From contig CP136068.1 of assembly GCA_032622095.1 (NCBI GenBank), positions 62,578,025 to 62,642,024 on the forward strand: a DNA stretch of 64,000 nt. Reading direction: 5' to 3'. Source of the stretch: Siphonodentalium dalli. Its lineage: Eukaryota > Mollusca > Scaphopoda > Gadilida > Siphonodentaliidae. The notes beneath the pieces are model-generated. The model did not search any database, was not told the DNA's origin, and worked only from the letters and a program-made list of their open reading frames with translations. The stretch's first letter is position 1, and every line of letters begins with the position of its first letter. A program made the position numbers and the translations under genes. Below, in pieces: positions 26,201 through 39,629 of this stretch.

Positions 26201-29200
26201 CTGCTATATGAGTTCCTACCTGTCCACTCTTATATGAGTTCCTGCCTGTCCACTCTTATATGAGTTCCAGCCTGTCCACTCTTATATGAGTTCCTGCCTG
26301 TCCACTCTTATATGAGTTCCTCCCTGTCCACGTTATATGAGTTCCTGCCTGTCCACTCTTATATGAGTTCCTGCCTGTCCACTCTTATATGAGTTCCCCC
26401 TTGTCCACTCTTATATGAGTTGCTCCCTGTCCATTCTTTTATGAGTTTCTCCCTGTTCACACTCAAATATGAGTTCCTCCCTGACCACTCTTATATGTGT
26501 TCCTGCCTGTCCACTCTTATATGAGTTCCTCCCAGTCCACTCTTATGAGTTCCTCCCTGTCCACTCTTATATGAGTTTCTACATGTCCACTCTTATATGA
26601 GTTCCTCCCTGACCACTCTTATATGAGTTCCTGCCTGTCCACTCTTATATGAGTCCCCCCTGTCTACTCTTATGAGTTCCTCCCTGTCCACTCTTATATG
26701 AGTTCCCCTGTCCACTCTTATATGAGTTCCTCCCTGTCCAATCTTATATGAGTTGCTGCCTGCCACTCTTATATGAGTTCATCCATGTCAACTCTTATAT
26801 GAGTTGATGTCTGTCCACTCCTATATGAGTTCCTCCCTGTCCACTCTTATGAGTTCCTCCCTGTCCACTCTTATATGAGTTCCCCTGTCCACTCTTATAT
26901 GAGTTCCTCATTTCCACTCTTATATGAGTTCCTCCCAGTCCACTCTTATATGAGTTGCTGCCTGTCCACTATTATATGAGTCCCAGCCTGTCCACTCTTA
27001 TATGAATTCATGCATGTCCACTCTTATACGAGTTCTTCCCTGTCCACTCTTATATGAGTTCCTCCCTGTCAACTCTTATGAGTTCCTCCCTGTACACTGC
27101 TATATGAGTTCCTGCCTGTCCACTCTTATATGAGTTCCTGCCTGTCCACTCTTATATGAGTTCCTGCATGTCCACTCTTATATGGGTTCCTCCCTGTCCA
27201 CTCTTATATGAGTTCCTCCCTGTCCACTCTTATATGAGTTCCTCCCTGTCCACTCTTATATGAGTTCCTCCCTGTCCACTCTTATATGAGTTCCTCACTG
27301 TCCACTCTTATATTAGTTCCTCCCTGTACACTCATATATTAGTTTCTCCCTGTCCTCTCTTATATGAGTTCCTCCCTGTCCACTCTTATATGAGTTACTG
27401 CCTGTCCACTCGTATATGAGTTCCAGCCTGTCCACTCTTATGAGTTCCTCCATGTCCACTCTTATGAGTTCCTCCCTGTCCACTCTTATATGAGTTCATG
27501 CCTGTCCACTCTTATGAGTTAAAGCCTGTCCACTCTTATATGAGTTCCTCATTTCCACTCTTATATGAGTTCCTCCCAGTCCACTCTTATATGAGTTGCT
27601 GCCTGTCCACTATTATATGAGTCCCAGCCTGTCCACTCTTATATGAATTCCTGCATGTCCACTCTTATATGAGTTCTTCCCTGTCCACTCTTATATGAGT
27701 TCCTCCCTGTCAACTCTTATGAGTTCCTCCCTGTACACTGCTATATGAGTTCCTGCCTGTCCACTCTTATACGAGTTCCTGCCTGTCCACTCTTATATGA
27801 GTTCCTGCCTGTCCACTCTTATATGGGTTCCTCCCTGTCCACTCTTATATGAGTTCCTCCCTGTCCACTCTTATGTGAGTTCCTCCCTGTCCACTCTTAT
27901 ATGAGTTCCTCCCTGTCCACTCTTATATTAGTTCCTCCCTGTACACTCATATATTAGTTCCTCTATGTCCTCTCTTATATGAGTTCCTCCCTGTCCACTC
28001 TTATATGAGTTGCTGCCTGTCCACTCGTATATGAGTTCCAGCCTGTCCACTCTTATGAGTTCCTCCATGTCCACTCTTATGAGTTCCTCCCTGTCCACTC
28101 TTATATGAGTTCCTGCCTGTCCACTCTTATGAGTTCCAGCCTGTTCACTCTTATGAGTTCCAGCCTGTCCACTCTTATATGAGTTCCTCATTTCCACTCT
28201 TATATGAGTTCCTCCCAGTCCACTCTCATATGAGTTGCTGCATGTCCACTATTATATGAGTCCCAGCCTGTCCACTCTTATATGAATTCCTGCATGTCCA
28301 CTCTTATATGAGTTCTTCCCTGTCCACTCTTATATCAGTTCCTCCCTGTCAAATCTTATGAGTTCCTCCCTGTACACTGCTATATGAGTTCCTGCCTGTC
28401 CACTATTATATGAGTTCCTGCCTGTCCACTCTTATATGAGTTCCAGCCTGTCCACTCTTATATGAGTTCCAGCCTGTCCACTCTTATATGAGTTCCTGCC
28501 TGTCCACTCTTATATGAGTTCCTCCCTGTCCACTTTATATGAGTTCCTCCCTGTCCACTCTTATATGAGTTCCTGCCTGTCCACTCTTATATGAGTTCCC
28601 CCTTGTCCACTCTTATATGAGTTGCTCCCTGTCCATTCTTTTATGAGTTTATCCCTGTCCACTCAAATATGAGTTCCTCCCTGACCACTCTTATATGTGT
28701 TCCTGCCTGTCCACTCTTATATGAGTTCCTCCCAGTCCACCCTTATGAGTTCCTCCCTGTCCACTCTTATATGAGTTTCTCCATGTCCACTCTTATATGA
28801 GTTCCCCCCTGACCACTCTTATATGAGTTCCTGCCTGTCCACTCTTATATGAGTTCCCCCTGTCTACTCTTATGAGTTCCCCCCTGTCCACTCTTATATG
28901 AGTTCCCCTGTCCACTCTTATATGAGTTCCTCCCTGTCCAATCTTATATGAGTTGCTGCCTGCCACTCTTATATGAGTTCATCCATGTCCACTCTTATAT
29001 GAGTTGATGTCTGTCCACTCTTATATGAGTTCCTCCCTGTCCACTCTTATGAGTTGCTGACTGTCCACTCTTATATGAGTTCCTCCTTGTCCACTCTTAT
29101 ATGAGTTCCTCCCTGTCAACTCAAATATGAGTTCCTCCCTGACCACTCTTATATGTGTTCCTGCCTGTCCACTCTTATATGAGTTCCTCCCAGTCCACTC

Positions 29201-29879
29201 TTATGAGTTCCTCCTTGTCCACTCTTATATGAGTTTCTCCATGTCCACTCTTATATGAGTTCCTCCCTGGCCACTCTTATATGAGTTCCTGCCTGTCCAC
29301 TCTTATATGAGTTCCCCGCGTCTACTCTTATAAGTTCCTCCCTGTCCACTCTTATATGAGTTCCCCTGTCCACTCTTATATGAGTTCCTCATTTCCACTC
29401 TTATACGAGTTCCTCCCAGTCCACTCTTATATGAGTTGCTGCCTGTCCACTATTATATGAGTCCCAGCCTGTCCACTCTTATATGAATTCATGAATGTCC
29501 ACTCTTATATGACTTCTTCCCTGTCCACTCTTATATGAGTTCCTCCCTGTCAACTCTTATGCGTTCCTCCCTGTACACTGCTATATGAGTTCCTGCCTGT
29601 CCACTCTTATATGACTTCATGCCTGTCCACTCTCATATGGGTACCTCCCTGTCCACTCTTATATGAGTTCCTCCCTGTCCACTCTTATATGAGTTCCTCC
29701 CTGTCCACTCTTATATGAGTTCCTGCCTGTCCACTCTTATATGAGTTCATGCCTGTCCACTCTCATATGGGTTCCTCCCTGTCCACTCTTATATGAGTTC
29801 CTCCCTGTCCACTCTTATATGAGTTCCTCCCTGTCCACTCTTATATGAGTTCCTCCCTGTCCACTCTTATATGAGTTCC

Positions 29880-32800
29880 TCACTGTCCACTCTTATATTA
29901 GTTCCTCCCTGTACACTCATATATTAGTTCCTCCCTGTCCTCTCTTATATGAGTTCCTCCCTGTCCACTCTTATATGAGTTACTGCCTGTCCACTCGTAT
30001 ATGAGTTCCAGCCTGTCCACTCTTATGAGTTCCTCCATGTCCACTCTTATGAGTTCCTCCCTGTCCACTCTTATATGAGTTCATGCCTGTCCACTCTTAT
30101 GAGTTCCAGCCTGTCCACTCTTATATGAGTTCCTCATTTCCACTCTTATATGAGTTCCTCCCAGTCCACTCTTATATGAGTTGCTGCCTGTCCACTATTA
30201 TATGAGTCCCAGCCTGTCCACTCTTATATGAATTCCTGCATGTCCACCCTTATATGAGTTCTTCCCTGTCCACTCTTATATGAGTTCCTCCCTGTCAACT
30301 CTTATGAGTTCCTCCCTGTACACTGCTATATGAGTTCCTGCCTGTCCACTCTTATATGAGTTCCTGCCTGTCCACTCTTATATGAGTTCCTGCCTGTCCA
30401 CTCTTATATGGGTTCCTCCCTGTCCACTCTTATATGAGTTCCTCCCTGTCCACTCTTATATGAGTTCCTCCCTGTCCACTCTTATATGAGTTCCTCCCTG
30501 TCCACTCTTATATGAGTTCCTCCCTGTCCACTCTTATATTAGTTCCTCCCTGTACACTCATATATTAGTTCCTCTATGTCCTCTCTTATATGATTTCCTC
30601 CCTGTCCACTCTTATATGAGTTGCTGCCTGTCCACTCGTATATGAGTTCCAGCCTGTCCACTCTTATGAGTTCCTCCATGTCCACTCTTATGAGTTCCTC
30701 CCTGTCCACTCTTATATGAGTTCCTGCCTGTCCACTCTTATGAGTTCCAGCCTGTCCACTCTTATGAGTTCCAGCCTGTCCACTCTTATATGAGTTCCTC
30801 ATTTCCACTCTTATATGAGTTCCTCCCAGTCCACTCTTATATGAGTTGCTGCCTGTCCACTATTATATGAGTCCCAGCCTGTCCACTCTTATATGAATTC
30901 CTGCATGTCCACTCTTATATGAGTTCTTCCCTGTCCACTATTATATCAGTTCCTCCCTGTCAACTCTTATGAGTTCCTCCCAGTACACTGCTATATGAGT
31001 TCCTGCCTGTCCACTCTTATATGAGTTCCTGCCTGTCCACTCTTATATGAGTTCCAGCCTGTCCACTCTTATATGAGTTCCTGCCTGTCCACTCTTATAT
31101 GAGTTCCTCCCTGTTCACTTTATATGAGTTCCTCCCTGTCCACTCTTATATGAGTTCATGCCTGTCCACTCTTATATGAGTTCCCCCTTGTCCACTCTTA
31201 TATGAGTTGCTCCCTGTCCATTCTTTTATGAGTTTATCCCTGTCCACTCAAATATGAGTTCCTCCCTGACCACTCTTATATGTGTTCCTGCCTGTCCACT
31301 CTTATATGAGTTCCTCCCAGTCCACTCTTATGAGTTCCTCCCTGTCCACTCTTATATGAGTTTCTCCATGTCCACTCTTATATGAGTTCCTCCCTGACCA
31401 CTCTTATATGAGTTCCTGCCTGTCCACTCTTATATGAGTTCCCCTGTCTACTCTTATGAGTTCCCCCCTGTCCACTCTTATATGAGTTCCCCTGTCCACT
31501 CTTATATGAGTTCCTCCCTGTCCAATCTTATATGAGTTGCTGCCTGCCACTCTTATATGAGTTCATCCATGTCCACTCTTATATGAGTTGATGTCTGTCC
31601 ACTCTTATATGAGTTCCCTGTCCACTCTTATGAGTTGCTGACTGTCCACTCTTATATGAGTTCCTCCTTGTCCACTCTTATATGAGTTCCTCCCTGTCAA
31701 CTCAAATATGAGTTCCTCCCTGACCACTCTTATATGTGTTCCTGCCTGTCCACTCTTATATGAGTTCCTCCCAGTCCACTCTTATGAGTTCCTCCTTGTC
31801 CACTCTTATATGAGTTTCTCCATGTCCACTCTTATATGAGTTCCTCCCTGACCACTCTTATATGAGTTCCTGCCTGTCCACTCTTATATGAGTTCCCCCC
31901 TGTCTACTCTTATAAGTTCCTCCCTGTCCACTCTTATATGAGTTCCCCTGTCCACTCTTATATGAGTTCCTCATTTCCACTCTTATATGAGTTCATCCCA
32001 GTCCACTCTTATATGAGTTGCAGCCTGTCCACTATTATATGAGTCTCAGCCTGTCCACTCTTATATGAATTCATGCATGTCCACTCTTATATGAGTTCTT
32101 CCCTGTCCACTCTTATATGAGTTCCTCCCTGTCAACTCTTATGCGTTCCTCCCTGTACACTGCTATATGAGTTCCTGCCTGTCCACTATTATATGAGTCT
32201 CAGCCTGTCCACTCTTATATGAGTTCCTGCCTGTCCACTCTTATATGGGTTCCTCCCTGTCCACTCTTATATGAGTTCCTCCCTGTCCACTCTTATATGA
32301 GTTCCTCCCTGTCCACTCTTATATGAGTTCCTCCCTGTCCACTCTTATATGAGTTCCTCCCTGTCCACTCTTATATTAGTTGCTGCCTGTCCACTCGTAT
32401 ATGAGTTCCAGCCTTTCCACTCTTATGAGTTCCTCCATGTCCACTCTTATGAGTTCCTCCCTGTCCACTCTTATATGAGTTACTGCCTGACCACTCTTAT
32501 GAGTTCCAGCCTGTCCACTCTTATATGAGTTCCTCATTTCCACTATTATATGAGTTCCTCCCAGTCCACTCTTATATGAGTTGCTGCCTGTCCACTATTA
32601 TATGAGTCCCAGCCTGTCCACTCTTATATGAATTCCTGCATGTCCACTCTTATATGAGTTCTTCCCTGTCCACTCTTATATGAGTTCCTCCCTGTCAACT
32701 CTTATGAGTTCCCCCCTGTACACTGCTATATGAGTTCCCGCCTGTCCACTCTTATATGAGTTCCTGCCTGTCCATTCTTATATGAGTTCCTGCCTGTCCA

Positions 32801-33560
32801 CTCTTATATGGGTTCCTCCCTGTCCACTCTTATATGAGTTCCTCCCTGTCCACTCTTATATGAGTTCCTCCCTGTCCACTCTTATATGAGTTCCTCCCTG
32901 TCCACTCTTATATGAGTTCCTCCCTGTCCACTCTTATATGAGTTCCTCCCTGTCCACTCTTATATTAGTTCCTCCCTGTACACTCATATATTAGTTCCTC
33001 TATGTCCTCTCTTATATGAGTTCCTCCCTGTCCACTCTTATATGAGTTGCTGCCTGTCCACTCGTGTATGAGTTCCAGCCTGTCCACTCTTATGAATTCC
33101 TCAATGTCCACTCTTATGAGTTCCTCCCTGTCCACTCTTATATGAGTTCCTGCCTGTCCACTCTTATGAGTTCCAGCCTGTCCACTCTTATGAGTTCCAG
33201 CCAGTCCACTCTTATATGAGTTCCTCCCTGTCCACTCTTATATTAGTTCCTCCCTGTCCACTCTTATATTAGTTCCTCCATGTCCACTCTTATATTAGTG
33301 TCTCCCTGTCCACTCTTATATTAGTTCCTCCCTGTCCACTCTTATATTAGTTCCCCCCTGTCCACTCTTATATTAGTTCCTCCATGTACACTCATATATT
33401 AGTTCCTCCCTGTCCTCTCTTATGAGTTTCTCCCTGTCCACTATTATATGAGTTGCTGCCTGTCCACTCGTATATGAGTTCCAGCCTGTCCACTCGTATA
33501 TGAGTTCCAGCCTGTCCACTCTTATATGAGTTCCTGCCTGTCCACTCTTATATGAGTTCC
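29880..33560. repeat. 3,681-bp tandem duplication, first copy
   Basis: The spacing series 665, 1172, 563 occurs at 30323-32723 and again at 34004-36405, with marker offsets of 3,681-3,682 bp. The second copy begins near 33560, where GAGTTCCT runs into CACTGTCCACTC, matching 29880. Block III has only one copy of this series (52999-55399), so it is either a gain in block I or a loss in block III. Confidence 0.85.
33235..33400. repeat. Run of TATTAG-type monomers
   Basis: About seven successive monomers end in TATATTAG rather than TATATGAG, followed by TACACTCATATATTAG. The same run occurs at about 36917-37082 and 55911-56076 (offsets 3,682 and then 18,994 bp), and shorter runs occur at 1490-1600, 5290-5430, 9310-9460, 57530-57650, 59885-60000, 61700-61820 and 63728-63840. 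Clustering of one variant shows local homogenisation by short-range exchange or slippage. Confidence 0.7.
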
Positions 33561-36500
33561 TCACTGTCCACTCTTATATTAGTTCCTCCCTGTACACTCA
33601 TATATTAGTTCCTCCCTGTCCTCTCTTATATGAGTTCCTCCCTGTCCACTCTTATATGAGTTACTGCCTGTCCACTCGTATATGAGTTCCAGCCTGTCCA
33701 CTCTTATGAGTTCCTCCATGTCCACTCTTATGAGTTCCTCCCTGTCCACTCTTATATGAGTTCATGCCTGTCCACTCTTATGAGTTCCAGCCTGTCCACT
33801 CTTATATGAGTTCCTCATTTCCACTCTTATATGAGTTCCTCCCAGTCCACTCTTATATGAGTTGCTGCCTGTCCACTATTATATGAGTCCCAGCCTGTCC
33901 ACTCTTATATGAATTCCTGCATGTCCACTCTTATATGAGTTCTTCCCTGTCCACTCTTATATGAGTTCCTCCCTGTCAACTCTTATGAGTTCCTCCCTGT
34001 ACACTGCTATATGAGTTCCTGCCTGTCCACTCTTATATGAGTTCCTGCCTGTCCACTCTTATATGAGTTCCTGCCTGTCCACTCTTATATGGGTTCCTCC
34101 CTGTCCACTCTTATATGAGTTCCTCCCTGTCCACTCTTATATGAGTTCCTCCCTGTCCACTCTTATATGAGTTCCTCCCTGTCCACTCTTATATGAGTTC
34201 CTCCCTGTCCACTCTTATATTAGTTCCTCCCTGTACACTCATATATTAGTTCCTCTATGTCCTCTCTTATATGATTTCCTCCCTGTCCACTCTTATATGA
34301 GTTGCTGCCTGTCCACTCGTATATGAGTTCCAGCCTGTCCACTCTTATGAGTTCCTCCATGTCCACTCTTATGAGTTCCTCCCTGTCCACTCTTATATGA
34401 GTTCCTGCCTGTCCACTCTTATGAGTTCCAGCCTGTCCACTCTTATGAGTTCCAGCCTGTCCACTCTTATATGAGTTCCTCATTTCCACTCTTATATGAG
34501 TTCCTCCCAGTCCACTCTTATATGAGTTGCTGCCTGTCCACTATTATATGAGTCCCAGCCTGTCCACTCTTATATGAATTCCTGCATGTCCACTCTTATA
34601 TGAGTTCTTCCCTGTCCACTATTATATCAGTTCCTCCCTGTCAACTCTTATGAGTTCCTCCCTGTACACTGCTATATGAGTTCCTGCCTGTCCACTCTTA
34701 TATGAGTTCCTGCCTGTCCACTCTTATATGAGTTCCAGCCTGTCCACTCTTATATGAGTTCCTGCCTGTCCACTCTTATATGAGTTCCTCCCTGTTCACT
34801 TTATATGAGTTCCTCCCTGTCCACTCTTATATGAGTTCCTGCCTGTCCACTCTTATATGAGTTCCCCCTTGTCCACTCTTATATGAGTTGCTCCCTGTCC
34901 ATTCTTTTATGAGTTTATCCCTGTCCACTCAAATATGAGTTCCTCCCTGACCACTCTTATATGTGTTCCTGCCTGTCCACTCTTATATGAGTTCCTCCCA
35001 GTCCACTCTTATGAGTTCCTCCCTGTCCACTCTTATATGAGTTTCTCCATGTCCACTCTTATATGAGTTCCTCCCTGACCACTCTTATATGAGTTCCTGC
35101 CTGTCCACTCTTATATGAGTTCCCCCTGTCTACTCTTATGAGTTCCCCCCTGTCCACTCTTATATGAGTTCCCCTGTCCACTCTTATATGAGTTCCTCCC
35201 TGTCCAATCTTATATGAGTTGCTGCCTGCCACTCTTATATGAGTTCATCCATGTCCACTCTTATATGAGTTGATGTCTGTCCACTCTTATATGAGTTCCC
35301 TGTCCACTCTTATGAGTTGCTGACTGTCCACTCTTATATGAGTTCCTCCTTGTCCACTCTTATATGAGTTCCTCCCTGTCAACTCAAATATGAGTTCCTC
35401 CCTGACCACTCTTATATGTGTTCCTGCCTGTCCACTCTTATATGAGTTCCTCCCAGTCCACTCTTATGAGTTCCTCCTTGTCCACTCTTATATGAGTTTC
35501 TCCATGTCCACTCTTATATGAGTTCCTCCCTGACCACTCTTATATGAGTTCCTGCCTGTCCACTCTTATATGAGTCCCCCCCTGTCTACTCTTATAAGTT
35601 CCTCCCTGTCAACTCTTATATGAGTTCCCCTGTCCACTCTTATATGAGTTCCTCATTTCCACTCTTATATGAGTTCATCCCAGTCCACTCTTATATGAGT
35701 TGCAGCCTGTCCACTATTATATGAGTCCCAGCCTGTCCACTCTTATATGAATTCATGCATGTCCACTCTTATATGAGTTCTTCCCTGTCCACTCTTATAT
35801 GAGTTCCTCCCTGTCAACTCTTATGCGTTCCTCCCTGTACACTGCTATATGAGTTCCTGCCTGTCCACTCTTATATGAGTTCCTGCCTGTCCACTCTTAT
35901 ATGAGTTCCTGCCTGTCCACTCTTATATGGGTTCCTCCCTGTCCACTCTTATATGAGTTCCTCCCTGTCCACTCTTATATGAGTTCCTCCCTGTCCACTC
36001 TTATATGAGTTCCTCCCTGTCCACTCTTATATGAGTTCCTCCCTGTCCACTCTTATATTAGTTGCTGCCTGTCCACTCGTATATGAGTTCCAGCCTGTCC
36101 ACTCTTATGAGTTCCTCCATGTCCACTCTTATGAGTTCCTCCCTGTCCACTCTTATATGAGTTACTGCCTGACCACTCTTATGAGTTCCAGCCTGTCCAC
36201 TCTTATATGAGTTCCTCATTTCCACTCTTATATGTGTTCCTCCCAGTCCACTCTTATATGAGTTGCTGCCTGTCCACTATTATATGAGTCCCAGCCTGTC
36301 CACTCTTATATGAATTCCTGCATGTCCACTCTTATATGAGTTCTTCCCTGTCCACTCTTATATGAGTTCCTCCCTGTCAACTCTTATGAGTTCCCCCCTG
36401 TACACTGCTATATGAGTTCCTGCCTGTCCACTCTTATATGAGTTCCTGCCTGTCCACTCTTATATGAGTTCCTGCCTGTCCACTCTTATATGGGTTCCTC

Positions 36501-37241
36501 CCTGTCCACTCTTATATGAGTTCCTCCCTGTCCACTCTTATATGAGTTCCTCCCTGTCCACTCTTATATGAGTTTCTCCCTGTCCACTCTTATATGAGTT
36601 CCTCCCTGTCCACTCTTATATGAGTTCCTCCCTGTCCACTCTTATATTAGTTCCTCCCTGTACACTCATATATTAGTTCCTCTATGTCCTCTCTTATATG
36701 AGTTCCTCCCTGTCCACTCTTATATGAGTTGCTGCCTGTCCACTCGTGTATGAGTTCCAGCCTGTCCACTCTTATGAATTCCTCAATGTCCACTCTTATG
36801 AGTTCCTCCCTGTCCACTCTTATATGAGTTCCTGCCTGTCCACTCTTATGAGTTCCAGCCTGTCCACTCTTATGAGTTCCAGCCAGTCCACTCTTATATG
36901 AGTTCCTCCCTGTCCACTCTTATATTAGTTCCTCCCTGTCCACTCTTATATTAGTTCCTCCATGTCCACTCTTATATTAGTTTCTCCCTGTCCACTCTTA
37001 TATTAGTTCCTCCCTGTCCACTCTTATATTAGTTCCCCCCTGTCCACTCTTATATTAGTTCCTCCATGTACACTCATATATTAGTTCCTCCCTGTCCTCT
37101 CTTATGAGTTTCTCCCTGTCCACTATTATATGAGTTGCTGCCTGTCCACTCGTATATGAGTTCCAGCCTGTCCACTCGTATATGAGTTCCAGCCTGTCCA
37201 CTCTTATATGAGTTCCTGCCTGTCCACTCTTATATGAGTTC
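33561..37241. repeat. 3,681-bp tandem duplication, second copy
   Basis: This repeats 29880-33560 in tandem. Matching TATTAG monomer runs begin at 33241 in the first copy and 36923 in the second. Shared unusual monomers include GTTCCCTGTCC near 31612 and 35293, CTCGTGTATG near 33062 and 36743, and GAATTCCTCAATG near 33094 and 36776. Beyond about 37241 it continues into CCTGCCTG monomers that the first copy lacks. Confidence 0.85.
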
Positions 37242-37295
37242 CTGCCTGTCCACTCTTATGAGTTCGTCCCTGTCCACTCTTATATGAGTTCCTGC

Positions 37296-37605
37296 CTGTC
37301 CACTCTTATATGAGTTCCAGCCTGTCCACTCTTATATGAGTTCCTGCCAGTCCACTCTTATATGAGTTCCTCCCTGTCCACTTTATATGAGTTCCTCCCT
37401 GTCCACTCTTATATGAGTTCCTGCCTGTCCATTCTTATATGAGTTCCTGCCTGTCCACTCTTATATGAGTTCCAGCCTGTCCACTCTTATATGAGTTCCT
37501 GCCTGTCCACTCTTATATGAGTTCCTCCCTGTCCACTTTATATGAGTTCCTCCCTGTCCACTCGTATGTGAGTTCCTGCCTGTCCACTCTTATATGAGTT
37601 CCCCC
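37296..37605. repeat. 155-bp local tandem duplication
   Basis: A six-monomer block (CCTGCCTG, CCAGCCTG, CCTGCC, CCTCCCTG and the CACTTTATATGAG monomer) is repeated: the CTTTAT motif falls at 37381 and 37536, 155 bp apart. The same pair is at 56375 and 56530 in block III, also 155 bp apart, so the local duplication preceded the block I/III duplication. Confidence 0.7.
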
Positions 37606-39412
37606 TTGTCCACTCTTATATGAGTTGCTCCCTGTCCATTCTTTTATGAGTTTCTCCCTGTCCACTCAAATATGAGTTCCTCCCTGACCACTCTTATATG
37701 TGTTCCTGCCTGTCCACTCTTATATGAGTTCCCCCAGTCCACTCGTATGAGTTCCTCCCTGTCCACTCTTATATGAGTTTCTCCATGTCCACTCTTATAT
37801 GAGTTCCTCCCTGACCACTCTTATATGAGTTCCTGCCTGTCCACTCTTATATGAGTTCCCCCTGTCTACTCTTATGAGTTCCTCCCTGTCCACTCTTATA
37901 TGAGTTCCCCCTGTCCACTCTTATATGAGTTCCTCATTTCCACTCTTATATGAGTTCCTCCCAGTCCACTCTTATATGAGTTGCTGCCTGTCCACTCTTA
38001 TATGAGTCCCAGCCTGTCCACTCTTATATAAATTCCTGCATGTCCACTCTTATATGAGTTCTTCCCTGTCCACTCTTATATGAGTTCCTCCCTTTCAACT
38101 CTTATGAGTTCCTCCCTGTACACTGCTATATGAGTTCCTCCCTGTACACTCTTATATGAGTTCCTGCCTGTCCACTCTTATATGAGTTCCTGCCTGTCCA
38201 CTCTTATATTAGTTCCTCCCTGTACACTCATATATTAGTTCCTCCCTGTCCACTCTTATATGAGTTGCTGCCTGTCCACTCGTATATGAGTTCCAGCCTG
38301 TCCACTCTTATGAGTTCCTCCATGTCCACTCTTATGAGTTCCTCCCTGTCCACTATTATATGAGTTCCTGAGTGCCTGTCCACTCTTATGAGTTCCAACC
38401 TGTCCACTCTTATGAGTTCCAGCCTGTCCACTCTTATATGAGTTCCTCCCTGTCCACCCTTATGAGTTCCAGCCTGTCCACTCTTATGAGTTCCAGCCTG
38501 TCCACTCTTATATTAGTTCCTCCCTGTCCACTCTTATATTAGTTCCTCCCTGTCCACTCTTATATTAGTTCCTCTCTGTCCACTCTTATATTAGTTCCTC
38601 CATGTACACTCATATATTAGTTCCTCCCTGTCCTCTCTTATGAGTTCCTCCCTGTCCACTATTATATGAGTAGCTGCCTGTCCACTCGTATATGAGTTCC
38701 AGCCTGTCCACTCGTATATGAGTTCCAGCCTGTCCACTCTTATATGAGTTCCTGCCTGTCCACTCTTATATGAGTTCCTGCCTGTCCACTCTTATGAGTT
38801 CATCCCTGTCCACTCTTATATGAGTTCCTGCCTGTCCACTCTTATATGAGTTCCAGCCTGTCCACTCTTATATAAGTTCCTGCCTGTCCACTCTTATATG
38901 AGTACCTCCATGTCCACTTTATATGAGTTCCTCCCTGTCCACTCTTATATGAGTTCCTGCCTGTCCACTCTTATATGAGTTCCCACTTGTCCACTCTTAT
39001 ATGAGTTGCTCCCTGTCCATTCTTTTATGAGTTTCTCCCTGTCCACTCAAATATGAGTTCCTCCCTGACCACTCTTATATGTGTTCCTGCCTGTCCACTC
39101 TTATATGAGTTCCTCCCAGTCCACTCTTATGAGTTCCTCCCTGTCCACTCTTATATGAGTTTCTCCATGTCCACTCTTATATGAATTCCTCCCTGACCAC
39201 TCTTATATGAGTTCCTGCCTGTCCACTCTTATATGAGTTCCCCCTGTCTACTCTTATGAGTTCCTCCCTGTCCACTCTTATATGAGTTCCCCCTGTCCAC
39301 TCTTATATGAGTTCCTCCATGTCCACTCTTATATGAGTTCCTCCATGTCCACCCTTATATGAGTTCCTCCCTGTCCAATCTTATATGAGTTCCTCCCTGT
39401 CCACTCTAATAT

Positions 39413-39629
39413 GATTTGCTGCCTGTCCACTCGTATATGAGTTCCAGCCTGTCCACTCTTATGAGTTCCTCCATGTCCACTCTTATGAGTTCCTCCCTGT
39501 CCACTCTTATATGAGTTCCCCCTGTCTACTCTTATGAGTTCCTCCCTGTCCACTCTTATATGAGTTCCCCCTGTCCACTCTTATATGAGTTCCTCCATGT
39601 CCACTCTTATATGAGTTCCTCCATGTCCA
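39413..39629. repeat. Junction interval between blocks I and II
   Basis: This short stretch of ordinary monomers separates the end of block I homology (near 39412) from the start of block II homology (near 39630). It contains CTAATATGATTTGC near 39410, two CCTCCATG monomers and a CCACCCTTATATG monomer near 39627. A nearly identical CCATG/CCACCC series occurs at 39315-39360 just upstream, so the joint probably formed between these look-alike monomers. Nothing else is visible. Confidence 0.5.

Larger units (their letters stand above)
23850..39412. repeat. Domain C block I (about 15.6 kb)
   Basis: Marker positions are 24251, 25145, 26201, 27097, 27738, 28377, 29578, 30323, 30988, 32160, 32723, 34004, 34669, 35842, 36405 and 38123. 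Spacings are 894, 1056, 896, 641, 639, 1201, 745, 665, 1172, 563, 1281, 665, 1173, 563 and 1718 bp. The series is repeated, with indels of whole monomers, in block II (offset 15,786-15,988 bp) and block III (offset 22,369-22,676 bp, then 18,994-19,020 bp). Homology with block III ends near 39412 and 58383. Homology with block II starts near 23850 and 39630. No gene is visible. Confidence 0.85.

Noticed and set aside
27928-28197. An 89-codon minus-strand frame repeated nearly unchanged at 30539, 34220, 43916, 50604 and 53215
   Set aside because: Conservation follows from recent duplication of whole blocks, since flanking non-open sequence is just as conserved. The other copies at 12687-19233, 38228 and 57248-63650 differ in length and ends.
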